Assembly (NCBI GenBank): GCA_041494245.1
Contig: JBGQAK010000014.1
Span: 1 to 64,000, forward strand
From: RBG-13-68-16 sp041494245
GTDB taxonomy: Bacteria > Acidobacteriota > Thermoanaerobaculia > Thermoanaerobaculales > Thermoanaerobaculaceae
Reading direction: 5' to 3'
DNA length: 64,000 bases
Shown here: positions 1 through 8,359 of the stretch, piece by piece
How the letters are laid out: each line of letters starts with the position of its first letter
Position numbering within the stretch: the stretch's first letter is position 1
Notes under the pieces: model-generated
Told to the model about the DNA's origin: nothing
Seen by the model: only the letters and a program-made list of their open reading frames with translations
Databases searched by the model: none
Translations under genes and position numbers: made by a program

Positions 1-514
1 GCATCGAGCGCAGCCCTCCGACCCGCCTGCGCGTGCGACCGAGCTGGCACAGACCGGCGTGCGGACCCTCGCTGTTCCTCGCCCTCGCGCTGCGCGCTCG
101 TGCTCGGCCAGCGTTTCCACCCGCCGGTCTGGCCGCTCGGTTCCCGCACGCTCCGGCGGAATGGCTCCGATCGCCCGCTGGGCGGATTTCACCTCCACCC
201 CCCCTGCAGCGCGGGGCGCAACGGGCGGGGGGCATTCAATCCGCCGGTGCCGCGGGTGGCCGATCTCTCCGGAGCCCGCGGGCACCGGACGCGCGAGCCG
301 CGTTGGGGAGACGGCGGCGCGGCTTCCTGCGAACGCCGAGGGACCCCGGCGCGGATCGCGCTTTCCGGTCGCGGGCGGAGGAGTGTGCGGCCGCAGCGAC
401 TGGGGAGACGCAAGGCCGCACGCTTGGCCACCCGCGGTATCGGCAAAACAAAGCCACGCGGTGGAAGAAAAGGGAAAGCCGCGCACCCGCGGGGCAAAGA
501 GAGTCACGCAGTGA
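1..514. repeat. Dispersed repeat, copy 1 (truncated by window start)
   Basis: This stretch carries no believable gene; its open frames exist only because of GC bias. Read on the plus strand it matches the reverse complement of 11916-12563 in several blocks: about 14-190, 241-287, 374-421 and the end at 488-514, separated by variable spacers. The block matches look about 85-95% identical by eye. The right end closes with a CGCGGGGCAAAGA tract and the palindrome TCACGCAGTGA. A second palindrome-bearing tract lies at about 440-470. The left end lies outside the window. The last bases overlap the 3' end of rdgB. No transposase is present, so it would be non-autonomous or a structured repeat. Confidence 0.8.
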
Positions 515-1076
515 TCGAGGAAGGGCCGGTCTCGAGCGACCGGCGGAGGGCCTCGAGGGCGAGGCGCCGGTGGGAGCAGGCGTTCTTCTCCGCGGGCGCG
601 AGCTCGGCGTAGGTGCGCCCGGCGCCCCACTCCGGCGCGAACACCACGTCCCAGCCGAAGCCCGCGCTGCCGCGGGCCTCGCGCTCGATCGTGCCCCGCA
701 CCTCGCCGACGCCGAGCCACTCGTGCTTCCCGTCCCACGCCAGCGCCGCGCAGCGCGCCCGCGCGGAGCGGTCCGGGAACGGGTCGAGGATGCGGGCGAT
801 CGCGTCCGGCCCCGCGGCCTCCAGCAGCCAGCGGACCAGTGGTCCGGGGAAGCCGCCGAGGGCGGCCAGCTCGAGCGAGGTGTCCTCGACGAGGACGGGG
901 CGCCCGAGCAGCCGCTCGGCGGCGCGCGCCTTTGCCCTGGCGACCGCCACCACGTCCAGCCCCTGCGGCTCGGGGAGGTCGAGGGCCGCGCGTTCGAGGG
1001 GGATCCCCAGGATCGCCTGGGCCTCGCGGTACTTGTCCTCGCTCGAAGTGACGAAGACCAGGCCCGGGATGAGCAT
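504..1076 (-). CDS. rdgB: XTP/dITP diphosphatase (RdgB/HAM1 family)
   Basis: A 190-residue Ham1-family nucleotide pyrophosphatase that would hydrolyse non-canonical purine triphosphates (XTP, dITP, ITP) to monophosphates in the cytoplasm. Seen: N-terminal TSSEDKYREA matching the family T-S-N-x-x-K-x-x-E motif, VEDTSLEL near residue 63 (the archaeal/eukaryal-like form of the DDSGL motif), SAGFGWDVVF near 137, and EKN near 163. Length fits the family. The ATG at 1076 overlaps the TGA of the upstream cyclase gene as TGATG, so translation is probably coupled. The final codons and stop lie inside the end of the dispersed repeat, so the natural C-terminus may have been altered by insertion. Longer in-frame extensions upstream run antiparallel through the cyclase in another frame and are rejected. 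Confidence 0.9.
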   Translation of the reverse strand: MLIPGLVFVTSSEDKYREAQAILGIPLERAALDLPEPQGLDVVAVARAKARAAERLLGRPVLVEDTSLELAALGGFPGPLVRWLLEAAGPDAIARILDPFPDRSARARCAALAWDGKHEWLGVGEVRGTIEREARGSAGFGWDVVFAPEWGAGRTYAELAPAEKNACSHRRLALEALRRSLETGPSSITA

Positions 1077-2668
1077 CAGCCGTCCAGGCCGGTCAGCTCG
1101 GTGGTCAGCAGCCTGAACACCGGGAGCTTGCCCTGGAGGCCGCGGAGCTGGATGTTGCCCAGGTGCTCGGTGGGGAAGAGGTGGGCCACGGCACGCTGGG
1201 TCGCGTCGCCGAGCACGATCTGCCCAGGCTGCGCGACGATTTCCTCCAGCCGGGCGGCGACGTTGACGGCGTTGCCCAGCACGGTGTAGTCGACGCGGGT
1301 GGCGGACCCGATCTCGCCCACGACCACCACGCCGGAGTTCACCGCCATGCGCACCTCGACGACGTCGAGCCCGGCGAGCTGGCGCTCGTGGTTCCAGGCG
1401 GCGAGCCTGCGGCGCAGCGCCAGTGCGGCCAGCACGGCACGCTCCGCGTGGTCGGGCTGCTCGAGGGGGGCGCCGAAGAACGCCATCGCCGCGTCCCCGA
1501 TGAACTTGTCCAGCGTGCCCCCGAACTCGAACACCGAGTCGGACGCGAGCGTGAAGAACTCGCCCAGGAAGCGGGCCACGTCCTGCGGCTCCATGGTCTC
1601 GCAGCGCGCGGTGAAGCCGACCAGGTCGGCGAAGAGCACCGTGATCTCGCGGGTCTCGTGGCGCTCGGCCTCGCCCGGCTCGCGTTGGCGGCCCACGATC
1701 GCCTCCACCACCGCGGGGGAGTGGTAGCGCTCCAGCCGCTCGCGCACCCGTCGCGCCTCGCGGATGTGGTCGTTGAGGCGCGCGCGATCGATGGCGACCG
1801 CCGCGTAGTTGGCGAGGGCGGTGAGCAGGTCGAGGTGCTCTGCCGTGAAGGAGCCGGTGGCGAGCGGCGTGTCCACGAAGAGCACGCCGATGACCGAATC
1901 GCGGTGCCAGAGCGGAGCGCACATCGCCGAGCGGATCTGGTGCATGCGCACCGAAAGCCCGGCGGCGAAGCGCTCGTCGGCCTGCGCGTCGGAGGTCAGG
2001 ACGGCGACCTTCTGGTGGCTCACCAGGTCGAGGATCGTCTGCGAGACCGGCGCCTCCGCGAGAGGGCTGCCGCCGCGTGAGCGTGCGATGCGCAGCTCCG
2101 CCCTGCCCTCGGGGTTGAAGAGCAGGATGTAGGCGCGCTCGGCGGGGAGCTGGTCGAAGAGCGCCTCCATCACCTTGTCCAGCACCGGCTCCAGCTCTTC
2201 CACTTCCAGCAGGGTGCGCGCCACCTGCGCGAGGGCCTCGAGGACGCGCTCGCGTGGGGTGGCGGCCGTGGTCGGCGCCCCCCGCCCCGATGGCCCCTTC
2301 TCGATGCGGAAGTCCTCGCGGAACTCCTCGAGGCTACGCAGGAAGGTGGAAGAGCTCAGGGAGGTAGCCCCCGAGGACTCGCCCCGGTGGTAGGAGAGGG
2401 TGAAGTTCCCGACCTGGAGCTCGTCCCCCTCGGAGAGCATGGCGTCGGTCACGTAGCGGGTGTTGACCTTGACGCCGTTGGTCGAGCCGAGGTCGACCAC
2501 CCACCAGGCGTCGCCCCGCTTCTCCAGGCGCGCGTGGTGGCGGGAGACCGAGAAGTCCTTCAGGACGACCTTGTTATCCGAGACGCGGCCGATTCCCGCA
2601 GGGGATGCGTCCAACCGCAGGCGGTGCGGCACCTCGCCTTCCGTCCACCTCAGCTCCGGCATGACCAC
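1076..2668 (-). CDS. FHA-GAF-class III adenylate cyclase
   Basis: A 530-residue soluble cyclase. Domain order: FHA (about 24-92, with SRHHARL and STNG phosphothreonine-binding motifs), GAF (about 140-300), then a class III nucleotidyl cyclase catalytic domain (about 340-510). Visible catalytic residues are metal-binding D348 (FADLVGF) and D392 (DKFIGD), substrate-specifying K388 and T462 (YTVLGN), and transition-state N469 and R473 (NVAARLE). The Lys/Thr pair fits a class IIIb adenylate cyclase making cAMP. FHA implies control by a Ser/Thr kinase; GAF implies a small ligand or redox signal. No membrane segment is seen. It is coupled to rdgB by TGATG. A TPR-cNMP-binding protein at 44309-45208 could be an effector, but that link is inference. 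Confidence 0.88.
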   Translation of the reverse strand: MVMPELRWTEGEVPHRLRLDASPAGIGRVSDNKVVLKDFSVSRHHARLEKRGDAWWVVDLGSTNGVKVNTRYVTDAMLSEGDELQVGNFTLSYHRGESSGATSLSSSTFLRSLEEFREDFRIEKGPSGRGAPTTAATPRERVLEALAQVARTLLEVEELEPVLDKVMEALFDQLPAERAYILLFNPEGRAELRIARSRGGSPLAEAPVSQTILDLVSHQKVAVLTSDAQADERFAAGLSVRMHQIRSAMCAPLWHRDSVIGVLFVDTPLATGSFTAEHLDLLTALANYAAVAIDRARLNDHIREARRVRERLERYHSPAVVEAIVGRQREPGEAERHETREITVLFADLVGFTARCETMEPQDVARFLGEFFTLASDSVFEFGGTLDKFIGDAAMAFFGAPLEQPDHAERAVLAALALRRRLAAWNHERQLAGLDVVEVRMAVNSGVVVVGEIGSATRVDYTVLGNAVNVAARLEEIVAQPGQIVLGDATQRAVAHLFPTEHLGNIQLRGLQGKLPVFRLLTTELTGLDG

Positions 2669-2747
2669 ATTCTACCTCGCAGGTGCAAGCGGGCCTCGGC
2701 CTGCCCGGGAGCGGGTATGCCATCCGACATCGAAGGCAGCCGCTCCA

Positions 2748-2778
2748 CGAAAAGCAAAGGGGGCCCGAAGGCCCCCCA
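2748..2778 (-). terminator. Rho-independent terminator of the TonB receptor gene
   Basis: On the minus strand there is a 7-bp GGGGGCC/GGCCCCC stem (2759-2765 with 2770-2776) closed by a stable TTCG tetraloop. It is followed by TTTGCTTTT. It lies about 20 bases past the receptor stop codon and ahead of the cyclase gene. Confidence 0.8.
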
Positions 2779-2797
2779 GGAAGTGCCGGATGATGAA

Positions 2798-5728
2798 CTA
2801 GAACGTGAGGCGGACGCCGAGACGGATCTGGCGGGGGCTCTGCCAGGTGTTGGTCGTGTTGAAGCCCGGGTTGCATCCGGAGCTGACCAGGTCGCTGCAC
2901 TTCTGCCCCTTTGTGACTGGCGGTTCCACCGCCCCGGTGTCGTAGTTGATCACCGAGATCGCCTCGTAGGTGTCGAAGTTCATGTTGCGGTTGGTCTCGC
3001 CCTGGCGGTTAAGGAGGTTGAACACGTCGACCAGGAAGTTGAGCTCGACGCCGCCAAGCTTCAAAGGATAGCCGAGGTGTAGGTCGGCCTCGTACTCGTT
3101 GTTGGTACGGCCGAACTCGCCGCGGTTCGAAAGGTACAGCTCGTAGTTGCGGTAGAGCTCGTTGTAGCCCATGGCGGTGATGGGAACGCCGCTGCGCCAG
3201 TACGCCGACAGGCCGACGTCGAGGCCGAAGTTGAAGGTGTACGAGCCCGAGACCCTGAACTGGTGCGGCCGGTCGTTGGTCAGGAGCCCGCTGTTGTGGA
3301 TCTGGAACTCGGCGTAGTCGAACGCGGAGTTGATGTTCGGGTCGAGCTGACCCGTGGAGGCCTGGAAGGTGCCGTCGTAGTTCCCCTCGAGCTTGGAGTA
3401 GAGGTAGCTGGCGACCATCTGCCAGTTGTTGGTGTAGCGCTTCCTGACGCTGATCTCGACGCCGTTGAACACCCGCTTCGGCTTGGGCTGCGTGTACGTG
3501 TAGGTGTAGCTCTGGTCCAAGCTGGACTGCAGCAGGCCCTCGCCGGGGTTACCGATGTAGTAGTTCGTGTCCGCTGAGAGCGAGTCCTCGACGACCCGTT
3601 CCAGGCTGCGGTGGATGTACTTGGCGCCAAAGATCCAGTCCTTGACCACCTCGTGCTCCGCGCCGAGCACATACTCCGAGATGTACTGCCCCTTGAGGTT
3701 GGGGTCCACGGGCTCGGTGGAGCCGCCGACGGTGCGGCAGCCCCCCCGGCCGGTGGCCGCCAAGATTTTAGCGTTCCACACCGGGTCGCACGCGATGCTG
3801 TTCAGGTCCTTGTTGGCCATCAGGGTGGTGATCTCGCCTCCGAACGCGCGGTAGATGATGTCGGTGGGCATCGTCTCGTAGAAGGAGCCCCAGTTGGCGA
3901 ACACCTTGGAGGTGCCTTTTCCAGAGGGGTCCCACACCACGCCGAGCCTGGGCGCCCACTCGTCCTTGATGTCGGCGACGACGGTCCCGAAGCGGTCGAA
4001 CAGCTTCTGGCGCTCCCAACGGATGCCGAGGTTGAGCGAGAGGTTGGAGCCCGGGCGCCAGGAGTCCTGCAGGTACAGGGCCGTGTTGTCGGACCTGCCA
4101 TTGGCGACGAACGGCTCGCGCAGGTAGTTGCCGATGTTGGGATCCGTGGCGCCGCCGGGCGGACGCTCGGTCAGGAAGACCTCGTGCTGGTAGTAGTCGA
4201 AGCCCGGTTCGCAGCCGGTGGACAGGAGGTGCCCCCTGAGGCAGCGCCACCAAATGCGGTCGCCGCCGGAGTGGTAGGCGCTGTTGGTCGGCAGGACCTT
4301 CTCGTACTCCGCCCCGACCTTGAACTCGTGGTCGCCGCCGAAGTTGTTGAGGAAGTACGAGACGTCGCCGCGGTAGTCATCGCGCCTGAACCTGTTTTGC
4401 GTGACGTAGTCGAGGCCGCCACTCATGAGCTCGGTTCCGGTCTGGGCGTAGAGCTCCGATCTATTGTCCCGGATCCGCTTGATGCTCACCCCCGGGCCGC
4501 TCTCGAGGTCCCTCTCGAGGTGCTGCGAGGCCTGCGCGTTGACCACCCAGTTCGTGCCCAGCACACCCTCGTACTTGGCGGTCTTGTCGGTACCGCCCAG
4601 GATGTTTTCTCCCATGAACGTGCTCTCGGGGCCGGCCAGGCCGCGGATCGGGCCACTGTCAACCGTCGGGTCGCCGAAGCCTGAGGCGATCAACGAGTGG
4701 TTCGGGGTCATCCGCCAGGTGAGCTTGGCGGACCAGAGGTCGCGGTTGCGGTCCACGGGGTAGATCGCACCGATGGCGGGTCCGCCGTATGGCGTGAAGT
4801 CCTTGACGGTCTCGCGGTCGGTGATCTGCTTCACCTTGTCGTAGGCGCCGAAGAACCAGATCTTGTCCTTGAGCAGGTAGCCACCGAGGTCCACGCCGTA
4901 ATCCTGGCGTTTGAAGCTGTTGACCACGTAGGAGCCGGCGTTCTCGTTGCGGAACTTCAACACCTCCGGTTTGAGGCTGGATTGGAGGCTGTTGTTGTCG
5001 TAGTACGCGAAGCCGTCGCCGTGGAACTCGTTGCCGCCCGACTTGGTGATCACGTTGATCATGCCGCCGGTCGCGCGCCCGAATTCGGCCGCGTAGGCGC
5101 CGGTCTTGACCTGCATCTCCTGGATGAACTCGAACTGCAGTTCCTTCATCTGCTCCGCATAATGAACGCCGGTGGTGTTCACGCCGTCGATGTAGTAGGC
5201 GTTCTCCGAGCCGGTGGAGCCGTACACCATGGTCCCCACAGCGTCAGTCGAGGTGCCGGGCGTCGTTTGCACGATCGAGGCGTAGTTGCGTGCGATGGGC
5301 AGCGAGGTAAAGGCCTGGCTTGTAAGGTTCGACCCCATCTCGGGGCTCCGCACATTGATCACCGGCGTCGTGCCGGACACCACGACCTCCTCCTTGAACG
5401 CGCTGTGCATCTGAACGTTCAGCGCCACGACGCGGCCCAACTCGACCGTGAGGCCGGTCTGCTCCACAGTTGCGAAGCCCTGGAGCGTGAACTTGACCGT
5501 GTAGACGCCGGGTGGCATGAAGACGAAGTGGAACTTGCCGCCCCTGTCGGAGACCGCTACCTTGGTCCCCTGCAGGGAAGGCGATGTGGCCTCGATGGTC
5601 ACACCGGGCAAAAAAGCCATATTCTCGTCAACGATCGCGCCGTCGATGCTGCCGGTCGTCTGGGCGTACGTCCCCACGGCCAGAAGGACCGCGGCAAACG
5701 CCGCTACAACAAATATGGTGCGCTTCAT
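2798..5728 (-). CDS. TonB-dependent receptor with carboxypeptidase-regulatory-like N-terminal domain (Oar-like)
   Basis: A 976-residue outer-membrane receptor. A signal peptide (residues 1-22, cleavage near TYAQ) is followed by a CarboxypepD_reg-like beta-sandwich (about 25-105), a plug domain (about 120-235, with an SLPIARNY segment and GGMINVITKSG) and a long 22-strand-type barrel ending in the terminal Phe of outer-membrane proteins (RLGVRLTF). This architecture is typical of the expanded Oar/SusC-like receptors of Acidobacteriota, thought to import large oligomers or peptides, or to export. The substrate cannot be told from sequence. It is monocistronic: a purine-rich ribosome site (AAGGAAAGGAAGGGGG) precedes the ATG, and a terminator follows. 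Aspartate- and aromatic-rich loops are visible through the barrel. Confidence 0.92.
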   Translation of the reverse strand: MKRTIFVVAAFAAVLLAVGTYAQTTGSIDGAIVDENMAFLPGVTIEATSPSLQGTKVAVSDRGGKFHFVFMPPGVYTVKFTLQGFATVEQTGLTVELGRVVALNVQMHSAFKEEVVVSGTTPVINVRSPEMGSNLTSQAFTSLPIARNYASIVQTTPGTSTDAVGTMVYGSTGSENAYYIDGVNTTGVHYAEQMKELQFEFIQEMQVKTGAYAAEFGRATGGMINVITKSGGNEFHGDGFAYYDNNSLQSSLKPEVLKFRNENAGSYVVNSFKRQDYGVDLGGYLLKDKIWFFGAYDKVKQITDRETVKDFTPYGGPAIGAIYPVDRNRDLWSAKLTWRMTPNHSLIASGFGDPTVDSGPIRGLAGPESTFMGENILGGTDKTAKYEGVLGTNWVVNAQASQHLERDLESGPGVSIKRIRDNRSELYAQTGTELMSGGLDYVTQNRFRRDDYRGDVSYFLNNFGGDHEFKVGAEYEKVLPTNSAYHSGGDRIWWRCLRGHLLSTGCEPGFDYYQHEVFLTERPPGGATDPNIGNYLREPFVANGRSDNTALYLQDSWRPGSNLSLNLGIRWERQKLFDRFGTVVADIKDEWAPRLGVVWDPSGKGTSKVFANWGSFYETMPTDIIYRAFGGEITTLMANKDLNSIACDPVWNAKILAATGRGGCRTVGGSTEPVDPNLKGQYISEYVLGAEHEVVKDWIFGAKYIHRSLERVVEDSLSADTNYYIGNPGEGLLQSSLDQSYTYTYTQPKPKRVFNGVEISVRKRYTNNWQMVASYLYSKLEGNYDGTFQASTGQLDPNINSAFDYAEFQIHNSGLLTNDRPHQFRVSGSYTFNFGLDVGLSAYWRSGVPITAMGYNELYRNYELYLSNRGEFGRTNNEYEADLHLGYPLKLGGVELNFLVDVFNLLNRQGETNRNMNFDTYEAISVINYDTGAVEPPVTKGQKCSDLVSSGCNPGFNTTNTWQSPRQIRLGVRLTF

Positions 5729-5850
5729 GGAACCCCCTTCCTTTCCTTATCGACTCGAGTGAAGCGATCGATGCTCGATTACGGCAGTGGTGCTTGAAAG
5801 TGTCCCTGGACGTCTCCTTTCTCCATTCCCCATGAAATCGGCAATTACCG

Positions 5851-5864
5851 TGCCCAACTGGGCA
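5851..5864. promoter_or_regulatory. Inverted repeat in the receptor leader (possible operator)
   Basis: TGCCCA-AC-TGGGCA forms a 6+6 inverted repeat about 120 bases upstream of the receptor ATG and just downstream of the proposed transcription start. It could be a repressor site or a small RNA hairpin. No matching second copy was noticed. Confidence 0.3.
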
Positions 5865-5901
5865 AACAGTGACCCAATGTGTGAACGGTACGCGGTTGAC
5901 A

Positions 5902-5929
5902 ATTATGCAACGCCTATGCCGAATTGCAA
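5902..5929 (-). promoter_or_regulatory. Probable sigma-70 promoter of the TonB receptor gene
   Basis: On the minus strand, TTGCAA (5929-5924), a 16-base spacer and CATAAT (5907-5902) lie in an unusually AT-rich patch. The implied leader is about 165 nt. The -10 box matches consensus at 5/6 and the -35 box at 4/6. Confidence 0.4.
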
Positions 5930-5999
5930 GCCCTTCCGTAACCCGCCGAAATGCCCCATGTACGGTCTTGTGGATATCTTGTTCAGAATCGTGGACGGC

Positions 6000-6743
6000 T
6001 CACGGCGCGGTTGCGGTGCAGTTGCCGCCCTCGCTGATGGCCGCGTAGAGGGCCGCCTCGGCCTCCTGCAGCAGCTCTTCGGCGCCCAGGTGGCGCCCCG
6101 GGCGGTACTGGGCGAGGCCTGCCGTGGTGCGGAGCCTGACCGCCCCCGCCCCCGCTCGCTCCCCGGCGGCCCGGCGGAGGCGCTCGATGATCGCCATGGC
6201 CGCGCGCTCCTCGGTCTCGGCCAGCAGCAGCACGAGCGTCTCGTCGTCGTAACGGGCCAGCAGGTCGATCTGGCGCAGGGCGCGCCGCAGGCCCGTGACC
6301 GCGTTGGCCGTCGACTCCTCCCGTTCGCCCGCCTCGTCGGCGACGGTCAACCGGAGGAGCGCCACGGCGAGCTGCGAGCCGGTGCGCCGGACGCGTTGCA
6401 GCTCCCCGCTCAGGCGGTCGATGAAGCGCTCCCTGGGCATCAGGCCCGTGGTGGGGTCCAGGGGCTCGCCCCAGCGCCGCTCGAGCCAGTTGAAGCCGAG
6501 GATCACCGAGAGGACGAGGGCGAACGGGACGAGGCCGAGCGGGGTGAAGAGCTCGCCGGCCACGAGCTGGGTGCGGGGAAGGACGCCGATGTCCCGCAGG
6601 ACGTCGAGGGCCACCAGCAGGAAGAACAGCAGCGAGGCGACCAGCAGCGTCCCGGCCCAGCGGTGCTGCCGTCGCAGCATCCCCACTTCCTGCCGCACCG
6701 TGAGGACGGCCACGAGCAGCAGCGCCGCCTGCGCCGCGTACAC
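6000..6743 (-). pseudogene. C-terminal part of a broken 7TM sensor: membrane segments plus degenerate GGDEF
   Basis: The 247 codons continue in the same frame directly after the TGA at 6746-6744, so this is the second half of one original gene. It holds several hydrophobic segments (about 1-18, 32-50 and 66-84) and a GGDEF-like domain from DPTTGL (96-101). The signature loop reads YDDET (165-169) in place of GGDEF, and the metal-binding D-x-D-x-F-K segment is replaced by LLRLTVADEA, so cyclic-di-GMP synthesis is not expected. A GTG at 6743 could restart translation, but it has no clear ribosome site and would begin inside a membrane helix. Alternatives are a sequencing error, stop-codon readthrough or a genuine split protein. 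Confidence 0.6.
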
Positions 6744-7655
6744 TCACAGCTGAAGGTCGCTCTCCTCGCGCCAGACGATGGCAAAGACCGCGCCCAGGGC
6801 GAGCAGCGTCTCGAGGCCAAGCAGCGCGGCGGGCTGCCTGCGCCGGGCGAGCCGGTAGGGCACCACGGGGAAGAGGGCGACCGCGGCGAGCAGGGAGACC
6901 ACGGCGAGGCGGAACGCGCCGCTGTTGCCCAGGATGAGGGCCGGGCCCCAGCTCGCATAGGTGAGGATGTGGCAGGCGGCGGCGACCAGGCATCCGGCGA
7001 GGGCGAGGTGCTCGAAGAGGTCGCGCTGCGACGCGAACAGCAGCAGGTTCAGGATCGCGAGGGTGACGAGCAGCGTGGCCACGCAGTAGGCGCCGAGATC
7101 GCGCAGGACCTGGCGGCCCAGGACCGCCTGCGCCCTGTTGATCTCGGGCGCCGGACCGAGGAGACCGCTCGAGCGGGAGTCGCCGTAGACGTGCACCGAG
7201 AGCTCGTTGAGCTGGCCGACCCGCATGATCTCGCGTGGCACCAGGTAGAAGCGTCGGGCCAGGTACGCCTTGTCGAAGTGGGGCGGGAAGCTGCCGGTTC
7301 CTCCGACCCTGCGGCCGTTGAGGAAGACCTCGTCCACGTCCTCGACCCGGCCGAGGTCGATTCCGAAGTCCTCACCGGCCAGGTCGGACGATACGAAGAG
7401 GAAGGCGCGGTACCAGGAGTGGCCATTGTACTCGGGGAATCCCAGCTTCTGCCACGCGCCCGGCACCCGGATCTTCTGCCAGTTGCGCCGCTCGCGGAAC
7501 GGGCTGGAGTAGGAGGGATCGTGGCCGACGTGGAAGAGCCACTCGCCGGCGAGCGACGTGGGGAGGCGGTTGACGTTGAACGTCGCGGGTTCCTCGCCCC
7601 GGGCGGCGCCGGCGAGGAGGAACAGCGCCGCGACGGTGAGCGCGAGCCGCCTCAC
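6744..7655 (-). pseudogene. N-terminal part of a broken 7TM sensor: signal peptide, beta-sandwich and membrane helices
   Basis: A 303-residue product opening with a signal peptide (MRRLALTVAALFLLAGAARG). Next comes an extracytoplasmic jelly-roll region resembling 7TMR-DISM extracellular or sugar-binding folds: WLFHVG, WYRAFLFV, FLNGRRVGGTG, then YGDSRSSGLLG. At least four membrane helices follow from about residue 165. It stops at TGA 6746-6744 in the middle of the membrane region, and the same frame continues without a gap into a degenerate GGDEF domain. The GTG at 7655 is chosen because it overlaps the rlpA stop as GTGA, which suggests coupling, and because it gives a clean signal peptide. 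If functional, it would sense a periplasmic carbohydrate-like ligand. Confidence 0.65.
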
Positions 7656-8359
7656 CACCCGCCACCGCACGGCACCGCAACCGCCCCTGGGAAGTCCCCC
7701 GCCAGCGACCGGGCCGCCGCGAGCGCCCTGGGCTTGCCGTGGATGCCGGTCGCCCGCACGCGCGTGAGGTCCCCTCCGGCGGGTGCGAGGCGCACCGGGT
7801 AGCCCCGGCCCTCGAGGGTGCGACGGGCCCGGGCGGCGTTCTCCTCCCTGGCGAACGCCCCCACCTGGACCTCCCAGCACGGCTCGTTGGGCATGCCGTC
7901 GCCGAGCGCGCGGATCTCGAGGCGCACGGGGACCACGCCCGGCCCCACCGAGTCGAGCGCCTCGGCCGCGGCGCGGGAGAGGTCCAGGATGCGGCCGGCG
8001 ATAAACGGCCCGCGGTCGTTGATGATGACGTCGGTCTGGCGGCCGTTGGCGAGGTTGACGACGTGCACCCGAGTGCCGAACGGTAGGGTGCGGTGGGCCG
8101 CCGTCATCGCCCGCATGTCGTACGTGGGCCCCGACGCGGTCGCGCGGCCGTGGTACGGCTCCCCGTACCAGGACGCCAGCCCCTCCTCGGTGGCAGCTCC
8201 GGCGGGGGGAGGCGGCGCCGTCCCGGGGTGGGGCCGCGTGGCCGTGCTTGCGCACCCCACCGCAAACACGGCAGCTGCGATGATCGCCGCCCCGAGGAAC
8301 GCGATTGCGGGCGGCGTCCTCGAACCCCGAGCCCCGAGCTCCGAGCCCCGCTCCTTCAA
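7652..8359 (-). CDS. rlpA: RlpA-family septal ring lytic transglycosylase (lipoprotein)
   Basis: A 235-residue outer-membrane lipoprotein with a lipobox AVGC at Cys36, a proline-rich linker, a double-psi beta-barrel RlpA domain (about 58-150: GLASWYGE, HRTLPFGT, VIINDRGP) and a C-terminal SPOR-like domain (about 160-235: WEVQVGAF) that would bind denuded septal glycan. Family members cleave naked glycan strands at division sites. The start is set at TTG 8359: no ATG or GTG lies between the purB stop and the lipobox, GAGGAG lies 8 bases upstream, and the TTGA overlaps the purB stop. Residues 4-14 are encoded by a local CCCCGAG-type simple repeat, so the N-terminus is probably unconserved. Confidence 0.85.
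   Translation of the reverse strand: MKERGSELGARGSRTPPAIAFLGAAIIAAAVFAVGCASTATRPHPGTAPPPPAGAATEEGLASWYGEPYHGRATASGPTYDMRAMTAAHRTLPFGTRVHVVNLANGRQTDVIINDRGPFIAGRILDLSRAAAEALDSVGPGVVPVRLEIRALGDGMPNEPCWEVQVGAFAREENAARARRTLEGRGYPVRLAPAGGDLTRVRATGIHGKPRALAAARSLAGDFPGAVAVPCGGGW

Noticed and set aside
33..500. Possible short genes inside repeat copy 1
   Set aside because: All three forward frames are equally conserved with copy 2 and carry indels between copies, which argues against coding.
5891..5925. TTGACA on the plus strand as a promoter
   Set aside because: No -10 box at proper spacing and no plus-strand gene follows; the same patch reads better as the minus-strand receptor promoter.
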